Assembly: GCA_030640155.1 (NCBI GenBank)
Contig: DAOWJX010000265.1
Location: forward strand, 1-11,300
Direction: 5' to 3'
Source of the DNA: Candidatus Aegiribacteria sp.
GTDB lineage: Bacteria > Fermentibacterota > Fermentibacteria > Fermentibacterales > JCC-6
Length of the DNA stretch: 11,300 nucleotides
Positions 1 through 7,476 of this stretch are shown in pieces (position 1 is the first letter of the stretch; each line of letters opens with the position of its first letter). Below the pieces are notes generated by a model, which had not been told where the DNA came from, did not search any database, and worked only from the letters and a program-made list of their open reading frames with translations. The translations under genes and the position numbers were made by a program.

Positions 1-251
1 AGTATATCAGCAAAACCATCAACGGTATCAGCCTGAATTTCAATACTGCCGAAATACCCAAGATTGAACAGAGCTGAAGGTCCACGCTGAATATCCCTGC
101 CCGTAAAAGCGTCTCCTGGATTGAGTCCGAAAACACGTAATATCAGGCTGTCACTAACAAAGGAGTTGCCGGTTACATCTATCGATCCCACTTCAAGAGC
201 GACCGATACTGATATCAGGGCAACAAGAAGAATTATGAAGTTATATCTCAA
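1..251 (-). CDS. bamA: BamA-type outer membrane assembly protein, N-terminal part (signal peptide and first POTRA domain)
   Basis: Only the first 83 or so codons lie in the window; the gene continues past the left edge. The translation begins with a hydrophobic signal peptide (MRYNFIILLVALISVSVA), then VGSIDVTGNSFVSDSLILRVFGLNPGD and a di..aLFNLGYFGSIEIQ stretch. This is the standard POTRA pattern (V.GN, later LGYF followed by a beta strand) at the N-terminus of BamA/Omp85 proteins, which insert beta-barrel proteins into the outer membrane. The start is TTG at 251-249: its last two bases belong to the TGA stop of clpC, a GGGAG ribosome site lies at 265-261, and no other in-frame start is seen. 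Expression is therefore probably coupled to clpC. A TamA or other Omp85 relative cannot be excluded from one POTRA, but the gene context favours BamA. Confidence 0.82.
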   Translation of the reverse strand, partial: MRYNFIILLVALISVSVALEVGSIDVTGNSFVSDSLILRVFGLNPGDAFTGRDIQRGPSALFNLGYFGSIEIQADTVDGFADI

Positions 252-2722
252 TTCTCGACTCTCCCATGTATTGTTTTCGTGTTGATTTCTTCCGTACTTC
301 GAGATTCAGGAATCCTGAACAGAATTCTATTCTCTTCTCTTACTGCAAGCACCAAATCACCCGAAGAAAATTCGTTTCTGAGTATCGCGTCAGTCAGAGG
401 ATCTTCCAGGAGCCTTCTTATTGTTTTTCTGATATGCCTGGCGCCTGCTTCAGGGTCGTAGCCGGCTTCAGTTATCAGAGTTATTGCTTCAGGTGAAAGT
501 GAAAGTGAGATGCCCAGTTCAGAAAGCCTCTCTTCAACAGCACACATCTGAAGATTCACAATCTGTTCCATATCGGTGAATTCCAGCGGGTTAAACACGA
601 CAATCTCATCAATCCTATTAAGGAATTCGGGATTGAAACGATTTCTGAGAGCATCAAGAACAATACCATCTATCCGTTCAATTTCTGAATTTTTATCATC
701 GGATGAAAATCCCAGCTTGCTTCCTGAAACGAGATCCCGTGAGGCTATGTTACTTGTCATAATTAACAGCGTGTTGGTGAAATCGATCTCTCTTCCGTAA
801 TTATCAGTCATGCGGCCATAATCCATAACCTGAAGCAGCATATTATATAGATCCGTATGGGCTTTCTCTATCTCATCAAGAAGTACAATGGAATAAGGTC
901 TTCGCCGGACTTTTTCGGTCAGTTGTCCACCCTCATCATATCCGACATAACCAGGAGGAGCTCCTACAAGCCTTGAACCGGCGAAGCTCTCCTGGAATTC
1001 CGACATATCAATTCGGATTAATGCGGACGGATCTCCAAAAACCATTTCGGCCAGAATTCTCGCGGTTTCAGTTTTTCCGACACCTGAAGGACCCAGAAAC
1101 AGGAAAGTTCCAGCAGGTCTTTCTATGTCCCTCAGTCCGACACGGCTCCGTCTGATCGCTCCGCATATTGTTCTGATTGCTTCCGACTGGCCCACGATCT
1201 TCTCAGAAAGACGCTCCTCGAGATCAAGCAGTCCCACGGTCTCGCTTTTACCTACCCTGCTGACTGGAATACCTGTCATGTCGGATACTACTTCAGCCAC
1301 CTGATTTTCTGAAACCGGTGTGATCTTAATCTCAGACAGCCATGCTGATCGTGTTTCAGCCAGTTTCTTCTCCAGTGATTCCATCTGTTCCCGGAGCGAA
1401 AGCACAGTTTCAAAATCATCCTTCCGGGATGCATCCTGTTTCTGGCTCCTGATGTCAGCCAGTTCTTCCATAATATCCTGTATGTAATGCGGTATTTTAT
1501 AATGGAATACTCTGTTCTTGGAACCTGCTTCATCCATTACATCGATGGCCTTATCCGGAAGAAATCTTCCACTTATATATCTTGCAGCAAGCCTGGCACA
1601 CGCCTGAATAGCCGCATCAGTATATTGGGTTCCGTGATGCTCCTCGTAACTGCTCCTTAGACCTTCTAATATCTCAATGGTTTCCGATACTCCGGGTGGA
1701 TTTACAGGAACAGGCTGGAAACGTCTTTCAAGAGCTCCATCCTTTTCAATACGTTTCCTGTATTCATCAAGTGTAGTAGCTCCAATACACTGGAGTTCGC
1801 CTCTTGCCAGAGCTGGTTTCAGTAAATTAGCTGCATCAAGCGCACCCTCAGCGGCACCTGCGCCAACCAGAACATGCACCTCATCGATAAAGAGAATAAT
1901 ATCTCCGGATTCAACAACTTCATTCAGGAGTTTCTTCAACCTCTGTTCAAACTGGCCCCGATACTTCGTCCCGGCTACAACAGCTGCCATATCAAGAGCA
2001 AGAACGCGTTTTCCAGCCAGGAGATCAGGTGTTTTCCCGGAAGCAATCAATCCGGCAAGACCTTCAACGATCGCTGTCTTCCCGACACCAGGCTCACCAA
2101 TAAGGATTGGATTTGATTTTTTTCGTCTGCACAGAACCTGCATGATTCTGTTTATCTGCTGTTCTCTGCCTATAACAGGATCAAGATTACCTTCTCGAGC
2201 CATTTTTGTCAGATCTCTGCAGAAGTAATCAATTCCCGGTATTTCCTGAATCTGTTTCTGTTTTAAATCACTATCGGATTCAATATGCAGGGGAAGCTCA
2301 GCGGCTGCATCTTCGGCTGCCTGAAGGAATACGCCCTTTTCTCGAAGTATACTGGAAGCCTGACAGTTTCCTACAGATAATAGACCAAGGAGAATATGAT
2401 GTGTGCCTGTTGCGGGTGCGCCACTGCTGACAGCCTTTCTCACCGCTTCGCGCCTGACCAGCCTGGCCTTGGTTGTCCATCCGATTTCTCTGAGATTTAT
2501 TTCATTTGCAACAGGTCGGCGCATAAGGTTTTCGAGGCGGGTTCTGAGTACTCCGATTCTTACACCCAGTTCGTGAAGTATGATGAGCGCTGCTGAACCT
2601 CTTACAGAAATCAGACCGAAGAGAATGTGTTCCGAGGTAACTTTACTCTGCCCAGCCTTCTCAGCTTCCTTTACCGATATTTCAAGAGCGGCTCTTGCCT
2701 TTTCGGTCAGATTTTCCGGCAC
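248..2722 (-). CDS. clpC: ClpC-type AAA+ unfoldase (Clp protease ATPase subunit)
   Basis: 824 residues, the usual ClpC length. Domains in order: a double Clp_N repeat (about 1-145); AAA module 1 with Walker A GEPGVGKT (209-216), Walker B ILFIDE (276-281) and the LERRF arginine region (331-335); a short middle domain containing a UVR-type helix (about 435-456, DDFETVLSLREQME); AAA module 2 with Walker A GPSGVGKT (544-551), pore loop GYVG (591-594), Walker B IVLLDE (612-617) and sensor-2 GAR (760-762). The short UVR-bearing middle region separates it from ClpB. The LGF tripeptide at 670-672 matches the ClpP-docking loop, so it likely feeds unfolded substrates to ClpP in the cytoplasm; no clpP is in the window. 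The start is GTG (2722-2720), set by a consensus AGGAGG at 2736-2731 with 8-nt spacing. Neighbouring mcsA, mcsB and ctsR genes, typical of Firmicutes clpC operons, are absent. In the second Clp_N repeat the usual GTEHI is GTHHI (H108). Confidence 0.95.
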   Translation of the reverse strand: MPENLTEKARAALEISVKEAEKAGQSKVTSEHILFGLISVRGSAALIILHELGVRIGVLRTRLENLMRRPVANEINLREIGWTTKARLVRREAVRKAVSSGAPATGTHHILLGLLSVGNCQASSILREKGVFLQAAEDAAAELPLHIESDSDLKQKQIQEIPGIDYFCRDLTKMAREGNLDPVIGREQQINRIMQVLCRRKKSNPILIGEPGVGKTAIVEGLAGLIASGKTPDLLAGKRVLALDMAAVVAGTKYRGQFEQRLKKLLNEVVESGDIILFIDEVHVLVGAGAAEGALDAANLLKPALARGELQCIGATTLDEYRKRIEKDGALERRFQPVPVNPPGVSETIEILEGLRSSYEEHHGTQYTDAAIQACARLAARYISGRFLPDKAIDVMDEAGSKNRVFHYKIPHYIQDIMEELADIRSQKQDASRKDDFETVLSLREQMESLEKKLAETRSAWLSEIKITPVSENQVAEVVSDMTGIPVSRVGKSETVGLLDLEERLSEKIVGQSEAIRTICGAIRRSRVGLRDIERPAGTFLFLGPSGVGKTETARILAEMVFGDPSALIRIDMSEFQESFAGSRLVGAPPGYVGYDEGGQLTEKVRRRPYSIVLLDEIEKAHTDLYNMLLQVMDYGRMTDNYGREIDFTNTLLIMTSNIASRDLVSGSKLGFSSDDKNSEIERIDGIVLDALRNRFNPEFLNRIDEIVVFNPLEFTDMEQIVNLQMCAVEERLSELGISLSLSPEAITLITEAGYDPEAGARHIRKTIRRLLEDPLTDAILRNEFSSGDLVLAVREENRILFRIPESRSTEEINTKTIHGRVEN

Positions 2723-2741
2723 TTACCCCTCCTCCTGTGAA

Positions 2742-2775
2742 TTCGCAGTTTCTAAAAACACATCTATCCTGCGAA
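2742..2775. promoter_or_regulatory. Perfect 7-bp inverted repeat in the leader of clpC
   Basis: The 122-nt gap between lolD and clpC (2723-2844) is the only sizeable spacer in the leftward run. It contains TTCGCAG at 2742-2748 and its exact reverse complement CTGCGAA at 2769-2775, separated by 20 nt. The repeat ends 5 nt upstream of the AGGAGG ribosome site of clpC. It could be an operator for a dimeric regulator or a weak mRNA hairpin. It does not match CIRCE or the CtsR heptad repeat. On the minus strand a weak sigma-70-like pair (TTGCAG, 17 nt, TATCTT) lies further upstream in the same gap. The function is inference; the repeat itself is plain in the sequence. Confidence 0.4.
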
Positions 2776-2844
2776 GCTGCTATTGTTCCTGCATGTATTC
2801 CTGCACGATAAAGATAACCCTGGTGGAGAAACTCTGCAATCTCA

Positions 2845-3522
2845 TTAAACCAGAATTCCATCCTCCAGAGTCAGTTTTCTGTGGGCTCTGTCAGCAAGTT
2901 CAATATTGTGAGTAGCAATAATAAATGCCTGATTTCTCTTTTCGGCCAGTTCCAGTATAAGGTTTTCCACTCGCATACTGCTTTCAGCATCAAGGTTACC
3001 GGTAGGTTCATCAGCCAGGACTATTGAAGGAGACAGAATGAGTGCTCTGGCCACGGCAGCCCTCTGGCGTTCTCCTCCGGAAGCTTCTGAGGGAAAGTGC
3101 TCTCCCCTGCTTAAAAGCCCTACTTCCTCGAGTAACTGCTCAGCAACATCAAGCGCGTCTTTCCTCGAATTACCGGCGAGCATTGAGGGCATAGCTACGT
3201 TCTCAAGCAGAGTAAACTCATCAAGAAGGTGATGGAACTGAAACACAAAACCAAGTGCCCGGTTTCTGATCCTTGCTCTTCCGGTTTCATTAACATCCCA
3301 AACGTTCGTTCCGCTGACAGTTACGATACCTCTATCAGGACGGTCAAGCACCCCGCAGACATGAAGGAAAGTGCTTTTCCCGGATCCACTCGGACCAACC
3401 AGGGAGACCACCTCACCTGCTGATATTGAAAGACAGGCTCCTCTGAGAATGGAAAGGAACGTAGCTTCAATCCCGTAAGATTTCCAGATATCTATCGCTG
3501 ACAGAACTATTTCCTTACTCAT
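2845..3522 (-). CDS. lolD: LolD-type ABC transporter ATPase, lipoprotein release
   Basis: 225 residues, normal for LolD/MacB-family ATPases. All ABC motifs are intact: Walker A GPSGSGKST (43-51), Q-loop in FVFQFHHLL (92-100, Q95), signature ASGGERQ (147-153), Walker B IVLADE (167-172) followed by PTGNLD, and H-loop H205 in IATHN. The FQFHHLLDEFTLLENVAMP region is highly typical of LolD. It should energise the inner-membrane release of outer-membrane lipoproteins to a periplasmic carrier, working with the permease encoded immediately upstream. Its ATG at 3522-3520 lies inside the end of lolC (8-nt overlap), so it is translationally coupled; the only nearby ribosome-site-like sequences are weak AAGG elements. 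A FtsE- or MacB-like role is possible for this superfamily, but pairing with a LolC-like permease favours Lol. Confidence 0.92.
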   Translation of the reverse strand: MSKEIVLSAIDIWKSYGIEATFLSILRGACLSISAGEVVSLVGPSGSGKSTFLHVCGVLDRPDRGIVTVSGTNVWDVNETGRARIRNRALGFVFQFHHLLDEFTLLENVAMPSMLAGNSRKDALDVAEQLLEEVGLLSRGEHFPSEASGGERQRAAVARALILSPSIVLADEPTGNLDAESSMRVENLILELAEKRNQAFIIATHNIELADRAHRKLTLEDGILV

Positions 3523-4765
3523 ACCTTACAGCCTTTGATGGAGATACGGAAAGCGCATAAACAGCTGGAATCAAAGAGGCGAATAAACATGCAAACACTG
3601 TGGCTCCCCCAATACAAAGAATAAGGACAGGCTGTATCTCACCCGGAAGAACATCAATCCAGTATACGCTGCTCTCAAGCCTGATTGGAAATACTCTATT
3701 AATTATAAGAATCGTCATGACAGCGAAAAGAGAACCAGACAGTGCTCCGGCCAGACCTATTATTCCGCCCTGCACCAGACCTGTGGACAGTACCGCTCCC
3801 GGTGAAGCTCCCATGGCTCGCAATACACCTGTATCTCTCCTGTGCTCCAGTGCAATCATATTAAGAGCGCTAAGCAGGTTTAACAGAGCAACGAAGCTGA
3901 TCAGAGCAAGTACAATTGACATGCCGGTTTTTTCCAGCCCCAGAGCAGCAAAAAGGTTCTTGTGCCGGGAGATGAACGCATCACAGACAATGTAATTACA
4001 ATCACCATCAATATAGGAAGCTCTGAGAATGGCTGTTACTTTTTCAGCAGTATACAGGGGATCAGATCCGGGTGCTGTTCCCACACTCAATGATGTAGCA
4101 GTAATATCTTCCCTGAATAGAAATGAAGCGGTTATCAGATCAGTAAAAATAATTGATGAATTGTATTCCTCAATACCATAATTTATCACAGCACATACTC
4201 TTACAGATATAATTGTATCGACAAGCAATCTACCCATCGCAGAGAATTCAGTAACATCAGTAGAAGCGAGTCTGATCGAATCACCGGCGGATACTCCCAG
4301 TCTTGTCGCAAGGCTGTGCCCAAGAACTGCTCCTCTTCCGGTAATGTTCATTCCGTCGAGTCTGTCACTTGAAACCAGAGATGGTTCAATATCCCAGTCA
4401 ATTCCCCTTACGCGAATGCCAGCAACATCTCCACTGCTTCCAGCTGCTACAGCTGTTTTCTCCAGAACGGGCGATACACAGGTAAGTTCATCCAGCGAAT
4501 CCGCCAGGTTCTCCACAAAGAGGAGATCGGCTTCCTCAACAGGGTATCCTCCCGGCGCTCTCACTTCCAGAGGGGGTTGAATCGCTGCGAGATGTTCCAT
4601 GATGGTTCCGGAGAAACCATCCATGAAGGCGTGTAAAATTAACAGAGCTGCTACACCGATGGCAATACCGACAATTGACAAAAGAGATACGGTTCTTACA
4701 AAGCCTGAATTTGATCTGCTGAGTATCTGTCTCCAGGCAATACGCAAAATCAGGGGATAATTCAC
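3515..4765 (-). CDS. lolC: LolC/LolE-family lipoprotein-releasing permease
   Basis: 416 residues, typical of LolC/E. A cytoplasmic amphipathic start (LILRIAWRQILSRS) precedes TM1 (about 26-48). A large periplasmic MacB-like domain follows (about 50-275). TM2 is at about 282-304, then the family hallmark EHRRDTGVLRAMGASPGAV (307-325), TM3 at about 328-356 and TM4 at about 380-405, ending in the characteristic YALSVSPSKAVRYE. This is the FtsX-like permease architecture. It should form the membrane part of the LolCDE-type complex that extracts lipoproteins from the inner membrane. Only one permease is visible where gamma-proteobacteria have both LolC and LolE, so a homodimer (LolF-like) is likely unless a second copy lies elsewhere. 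The GTG start (4765-4763) overlaps the lysS TGA by 4 nt and has no clear ribosome site, pointing to translational coupling. Confidence 0.92.
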   Translation of the reverse strand: MNYPLILRIAWRQILSRSNSGFVRTVSLLSIVGIAIGVAALLILHAFMDGFSGTIMEHLAAIQPPLEVRAPGGYPVEEADLLFVENLADSLDELTCVSPVLEKTAVAAGSSGDVAGIRVRGIDWDIEPSLVSSDRLDGMNITGRGAVLGHSLATRLGVSAGDSIRLASTDVTEFSAMGRLLVDTIISVRVCAVINYGIEEYNSSIIFTDLITASFLFREDITATSLSVGTAPGSDPLYTAEKVTAILRASYIDGDCNYIVCDAFISRHKNLFAALGLEKTGMSIVLALISFVALLNLLSALNMIALEHRRDTGVLRAMGASPGAVLSTGLVQGGIIGLAGALSGSLFAVMTILIINRVFPIRLESSVYWIDVLPGEIQPVLILCIGGATVFACLFASLIPAVYALSVSPSKAVRYE

Positions 4766-6225
4766 TTATTCTGCCGCCGCAGGTTAGGGAATAAGATAGT
4801 ATCTCTGATCTTGCTGGTTCCGGTTAGAAGCATGACGAGACGATCAATGCCAATTCCCATCCCACCGGCTGGAGGCATTCCGGTTTCCAGTGCGTAAAGA
4901 AATTCTTCATCAACCGCCCCCCCCCGATGGACACTGGCTTCAGCCTGATCCTCAAGAATTTGCCTCTGAAGGATCGGATTGTTCTGCTCACTGAAAGCAT
5001 TCGCAAGTTCCAGCCCCAGCACAAACGCTTCAAATCTTTCAGTCACACCAGGTGAACCGGGTTTACCCTTCGCAAGAGGTGACAGAGCTTCCGGATAATC
5101 GACAACAAAAGTGGGCTGCTCGATTCTGTCAGCCACATAAAAATCAAAAAGCTTGTCAAGAAGTGTGATTCTGTCCTTTGCATGTGTAGCGATACCATTC
5201 TTCCGGGAGAGTGTTTCAAGATCTTCCGGCTCCCAGGAAAAGAGGTCCTCTCCACTCGCTTCCGAAAGTGATTCAAGGAATCCGACTCTTCTAAATGGTG
5301 GAGAAAGATGAATCATAGTTCCCTGATATTCAAGATCTGATCCGATTCCTGAAACTCCCGCAGCAGTAATTACCATTTCCTCGAATCGAGTCATCATTAC
5401 GTTGTAATCCGCATATGCCTCGTACATTTCGAGTTGTGTAAATTCAGGACTGTGCGTCCGGTCGATTCCTTCATTCCTGAAATCTTTTCCCATTTCGTAG
5501 ACTCTATCAATTCCACTGACAAGGAGCCGTTTAAGATACAGCTCTTTGGCGATTCGCAGAAAGAATATTTCATTCATGCTGCTATAGTGTGTTTTAAATG
5601 GTTCTGCGGCAGCACCACCGTAAATAGGCTGTAATACAGGAGTTTCAACTTCCAGGAAATCGTTTGAATCGAGGTATGATCTGAGTGAGGATACTATCCT
5701 GCTCCTCTTTCTGAATCTATCGAGAGAATCGGGATTTATTATAAGGTCAACGCATCTGTGCCGATAAAGATAATCTCTGTCCGTAACCTCATCGTGAACC
5801 ACTCCCTCTGAGTCAACCTTGACGACAGGAAGCTGCCTGAGACTCTTGCTCAGTATAATCATATCAGCGCATTTAACAGTCAGCTCGCCCAATCTGGTTG
5901 TGAAGATTGACCCGTTAACCTGAATTATATCTCCAAGATCGAGAAGACCGACAACAGACCAGGTTTTCTTATCAAGAACATTACTGCTCAGATAAAGCTG
6001 AATGGAACCTGTGCTGTCGCGAAGATCAACAAATACCGTCTTGCCATGTTCTCTTTTCCCTGTGATCCTTCCTGTAACGAATACGTTTTCCCCGGTCTCT
6101 CCTCCATCTCTCACTTCCTTCATGGAAAGCGATTTATGGCTTCTTGGGGGAAAGGGATCAATCGAGAATTCCGTTTGCAGTTTTTCAAGTTTGCCTCTTC
6201 TCAGACTCCGCTGCTCATCACTCAT
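4762..6225 (-). CDS. lysS: Lysyl-tRNA synthetase, class II
   Basis: 487 residues, close to bacterial LysS. The N-terminal OB-fold anticodon-binding domain spans about 47-126 (VFVTGRITGKREHGKTVFVDLRD). The class II catalytic core follows: motif 1 around FLEVETPVLQPIYGGAAAEPF (190-210), motif 2 KDFRNEGIDRTHSPEFTQLE (247-266), the ELANAFSEQNNP substrate-site segment (406-417; most LysS have FSELN here), and motif 3 GGMGIGIDRL (454-463). It charges tRNA-Lys with lysine in the cytoplasm. ATG 6225-6223 follows the prfB stop by 2 nt without a good ribosome site, so expression is likely coupled to prfB. The adjacency of prfB and lysS is also known from E. coli. A run of nine G residues on the coding strand (4925-4917) falls within codons for R434-A437 and is in frame. 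Confidence 0.97.
   Translation of the reverse strand: MSDEQRSLRRGKLEKLQTEFSIDPFPPRSHKSLSMKEVRDGGETGENVFVTGRITGKREHGKTVFVDLRDSTGSIQLYLSSNVLDKKTWSVVGLLDLGDIIQVNGSIFTTRLGELTVKCADMIILSKSLRQLPVVKVDSEGVVHDEVTDRDYLYRHRCVDLIINPDSLDRFRKRSRIVSSLRSYLDSNDFLEVETPVLQPIYGGAAAEPFKTHYSSMNEIFFLRIAKELYLKRLLVSGIDRVYEMGKDFRNEGIDRTHSPEFTQLEMYEAYADYNVMMTRFEEMVITAAGVSGIGSDLEYQGTMIHLSPPFRRVGFLESLSEASGEDLFSWEPEDLETLSRKNGIATHAKDRITLLDKLFDFYVADRIEQPTFVVDYPEALSPLAKGKPGSPGVTERFEAFVLGLELANAFSEQNNPILQRQILEDQAEASVHRGGAVDEEFLYALETGMPPAGGMGIGIDRLVMLLTGTSKIRDTILFPNLRRQNK
4917..4925 (-). repeat. Homopolymer run of nine G (coding strand) inside lysS
   Basis: Nine consecutive C on the plus strand, nine G on the coding strand, within the codons CGG GGG GGG GCG of lysS. 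It lies about 50 codons from the 3' end and upstream of motif 3. The reading frame is intact as given. Tracts this long are prone to polymerase slippage and sequencing error. Confidence 0.9.
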
Positions 6226-6227
6226 AA

Positions 6228-7332
6228 TTACTGACCGCTCTTTCTGAGATATTCCTCTATAAATTCCTGTATTTCACCTGAGAGGATATTGTCAATATTC
6301 GATGTTTCCATCCCGGTTCTGTGATCCTTCACCATTTTATAGGGATGCATTACATAGGATCTTATCTGATTGCCCCAGGAAACAGCCTTTTTTGTTTTTT
6401 CTATTTCCGCTTTCTCTTCCCGGCGTTTTTCCTGTTCAAGTTCATACAGTCGAGCCCGCAGAATTCTTCTCGCCACTTCTCTATTCCTGAACTGAGATCG
6501 CTGATTCTGGCACGTGACAGCGATTCCGGTCGGAATATGCGTCATTCTCACAGCTGAATCTGTTTTATTAACGTGCTGGCCACCTGCCCCGCTTGCCCTG
6601 AAAGTATCTACTCTTATTTCATCATCATTAAGCTCAATCTCAATGGTATCATCAAGGTCAGGGAGCGGAAATATAGAAGCAAAACTGGTGTGTCGACGAT
6701 GATTCTGATCAAAGGGAGATTTCCTCACCAGCCTGTGAATTCCGCCCTCAGCACTAAGATATCCGTAAGCCCATGGTCCTCTTATTGACAGAATCGCTTC
6801 TCTGATTCCGCCCTCTACACCGCCCTCACTCATACTCAGTATCTCAACATCAAATTCCTGCTTCTCAGCCCAGTAAATGTACATCTTCATCAGCATTTCA
6901 GCCCAGTCCTGGCTATCCTGCCCACCGGCACCGGACCGGATTGTCAGTATTGCATCATTCCTGTCGTTAGGACCTGACAGCATCTGCATGAAATCAAGAC
7001 GGTTCAGTTTTTTATTCACCCATGTCAGGTTAACTGAGCATTCCCGCTCCAGTTCTTCATCGGGATCATTGGAAAGCAGTTCAACTGCTATCTCCACATT
7101 CTCAAGTTTGTTCTCTACTTCTTGAATGGGATTGATCCGGACCTGAATCTGCTTATGCTCATTTATGATCTTAAGAGCAGCTTCCCTGTTATCCCAGAAT
7201 CCAGGTTCAGCCATGGTTTTGTTGAGTTTCTTATCACTGGAAACAAGCTCCGAGAAGTCAAAGACACTCCTTGAGTCTTGTGAGTCTCTCGAATGCTTTT
7301 TTGTAAACTGAGCGTAGATCTTCGACTGTCAT
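6228..7332 (-). CDS. prfB: Peptide chain release factor 2, made by programmed +1 frameshift
   Basis: RF2 terminates translation at UGA and UAA. Reading starts at ATG 7332-7330, preceded by GAGAGG at 7343-7338, and runs 24 codons (MTVEDLRSVYKKAFERLTRL, then KECL) to an in-frame TGA at 7260-7258. Shifting +1 at CTT-T-GAC continues as DFSELVSSDKKLNKTMAEPGFWDN and onward to TAA at 6230-6228, giving 367 residues, close to the 365 of E. coli RF2. In this numbering the RF2-specific SPF tripeptide (stop-codon recognition) is at 205-207 and the catalytic GGQ (within SGAGGQHVNKTDSAV) at 250-252, the same positions as in E. coli. Residue 246 is Ala. The long uninterrupted frame alone (from ATG 7214) would lack the first 39 residues. 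This is autoregulated recoding, not a pseudogene: when RF2 is scarce, UGA is read slowly and frameshifting rises. Confidence 0.96.
7257..7272 (-). promoter_or_regulatory. RF2 programmed +1 frameshift site
   Basis: On the coding strand the signal is AAGGAG (7272-7267), TGT, then CTT TGA C (7263-7257). It has every part of the established E. coli prfB signal: an internal Shine-Dalgarno-like element, a 3-nt spacer, the slippery CUU codon, and the in-frame UGA followed by C. The protein reads through to conserved RF2 sequence only in the +1 frame. The UGA is codon 25, close to its place in E. coli (codon 26). Confidence 0.95.
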
Positions 7333-7411
7333 CTGAACCTCTCATAAATTATTAACTGCACTGTTTCCACAAATCATCGGAATATAAGACTTTTCAATTC
7401 TTATTACTAAG

Positions 7412-7425
7412 CCTTACTTCTAAGG
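7412..7425. promoter_or_regulatory. Short inverted repeat abutting the antiporter -35 element
   Basis: CCTTA (7412-7416) and TAAGG (7421-7425) form a perfect 5-bp dyad with a 4-nt spacer, directly against the TTGACC -35-like hexamer at 7426. It lies between the divergent prfB and antiporter genes, so it could be a small operator. It is short enough to occur by chance. Confidence 0.2.
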
Positions 7426-7454
7426 TTGACCCGCAGGCAATACAGAATTATTCT
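7426..7454 (+). promoter_or_regulatory. Putative sigma-70-type promoter for the antiporter operon
   Basis: TTGACC (7426-7431, five of six to consensus) is followed by a 17-nt spacer and TATTCT (7449-7454, four of six). The predicted transcript would begin near 7461, just before the GGGAGG ribosome site at 7467-7472. This placement supports ATG 7477 as the start of the downstream gene and argues against the earlier in-frame TTG at 7426, which is part of the -35 hexamer. No convincing promoter was found for prfB on the opposite strand, though the region is AT-rich. Confidence 0.5.
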
Positions 7455-7476
7455 GAGGGCTTATTCGGGAGGATTG

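Noticed and set aside
1677..2228. 183-codon open frame on the plus strand
   Set aside because: It lies antisense to the well-supported clpC, its translation shows no recognisable domain, and no ribosome site or promoter supports it.
2723..2844. CIRCE or CtsR operator before clpC
   Set aside because: Neither the TTAGCACTC-N9-GAGTGCTAA pattern nor tandem CtsR heptads are present; the inverted repeat found is different.
7163..7345. prfB appearing broken, with a stop after 24 codons and a separate small reading frame
   Set aside because: The stop is the programmed frameshift UGA. All parts of the recoding signal are present and the +1 product is a full-length RF2, so this is neither a pseudogene nor an extra gene.
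7426..7476. TTG start at 7426 adding 17 residues to the antiporter
   Set aside because: The TTG is part of a good -35 hexamer, it lacks a ribosome site, and ATG 7477 has GGGAGG immediately upstream.
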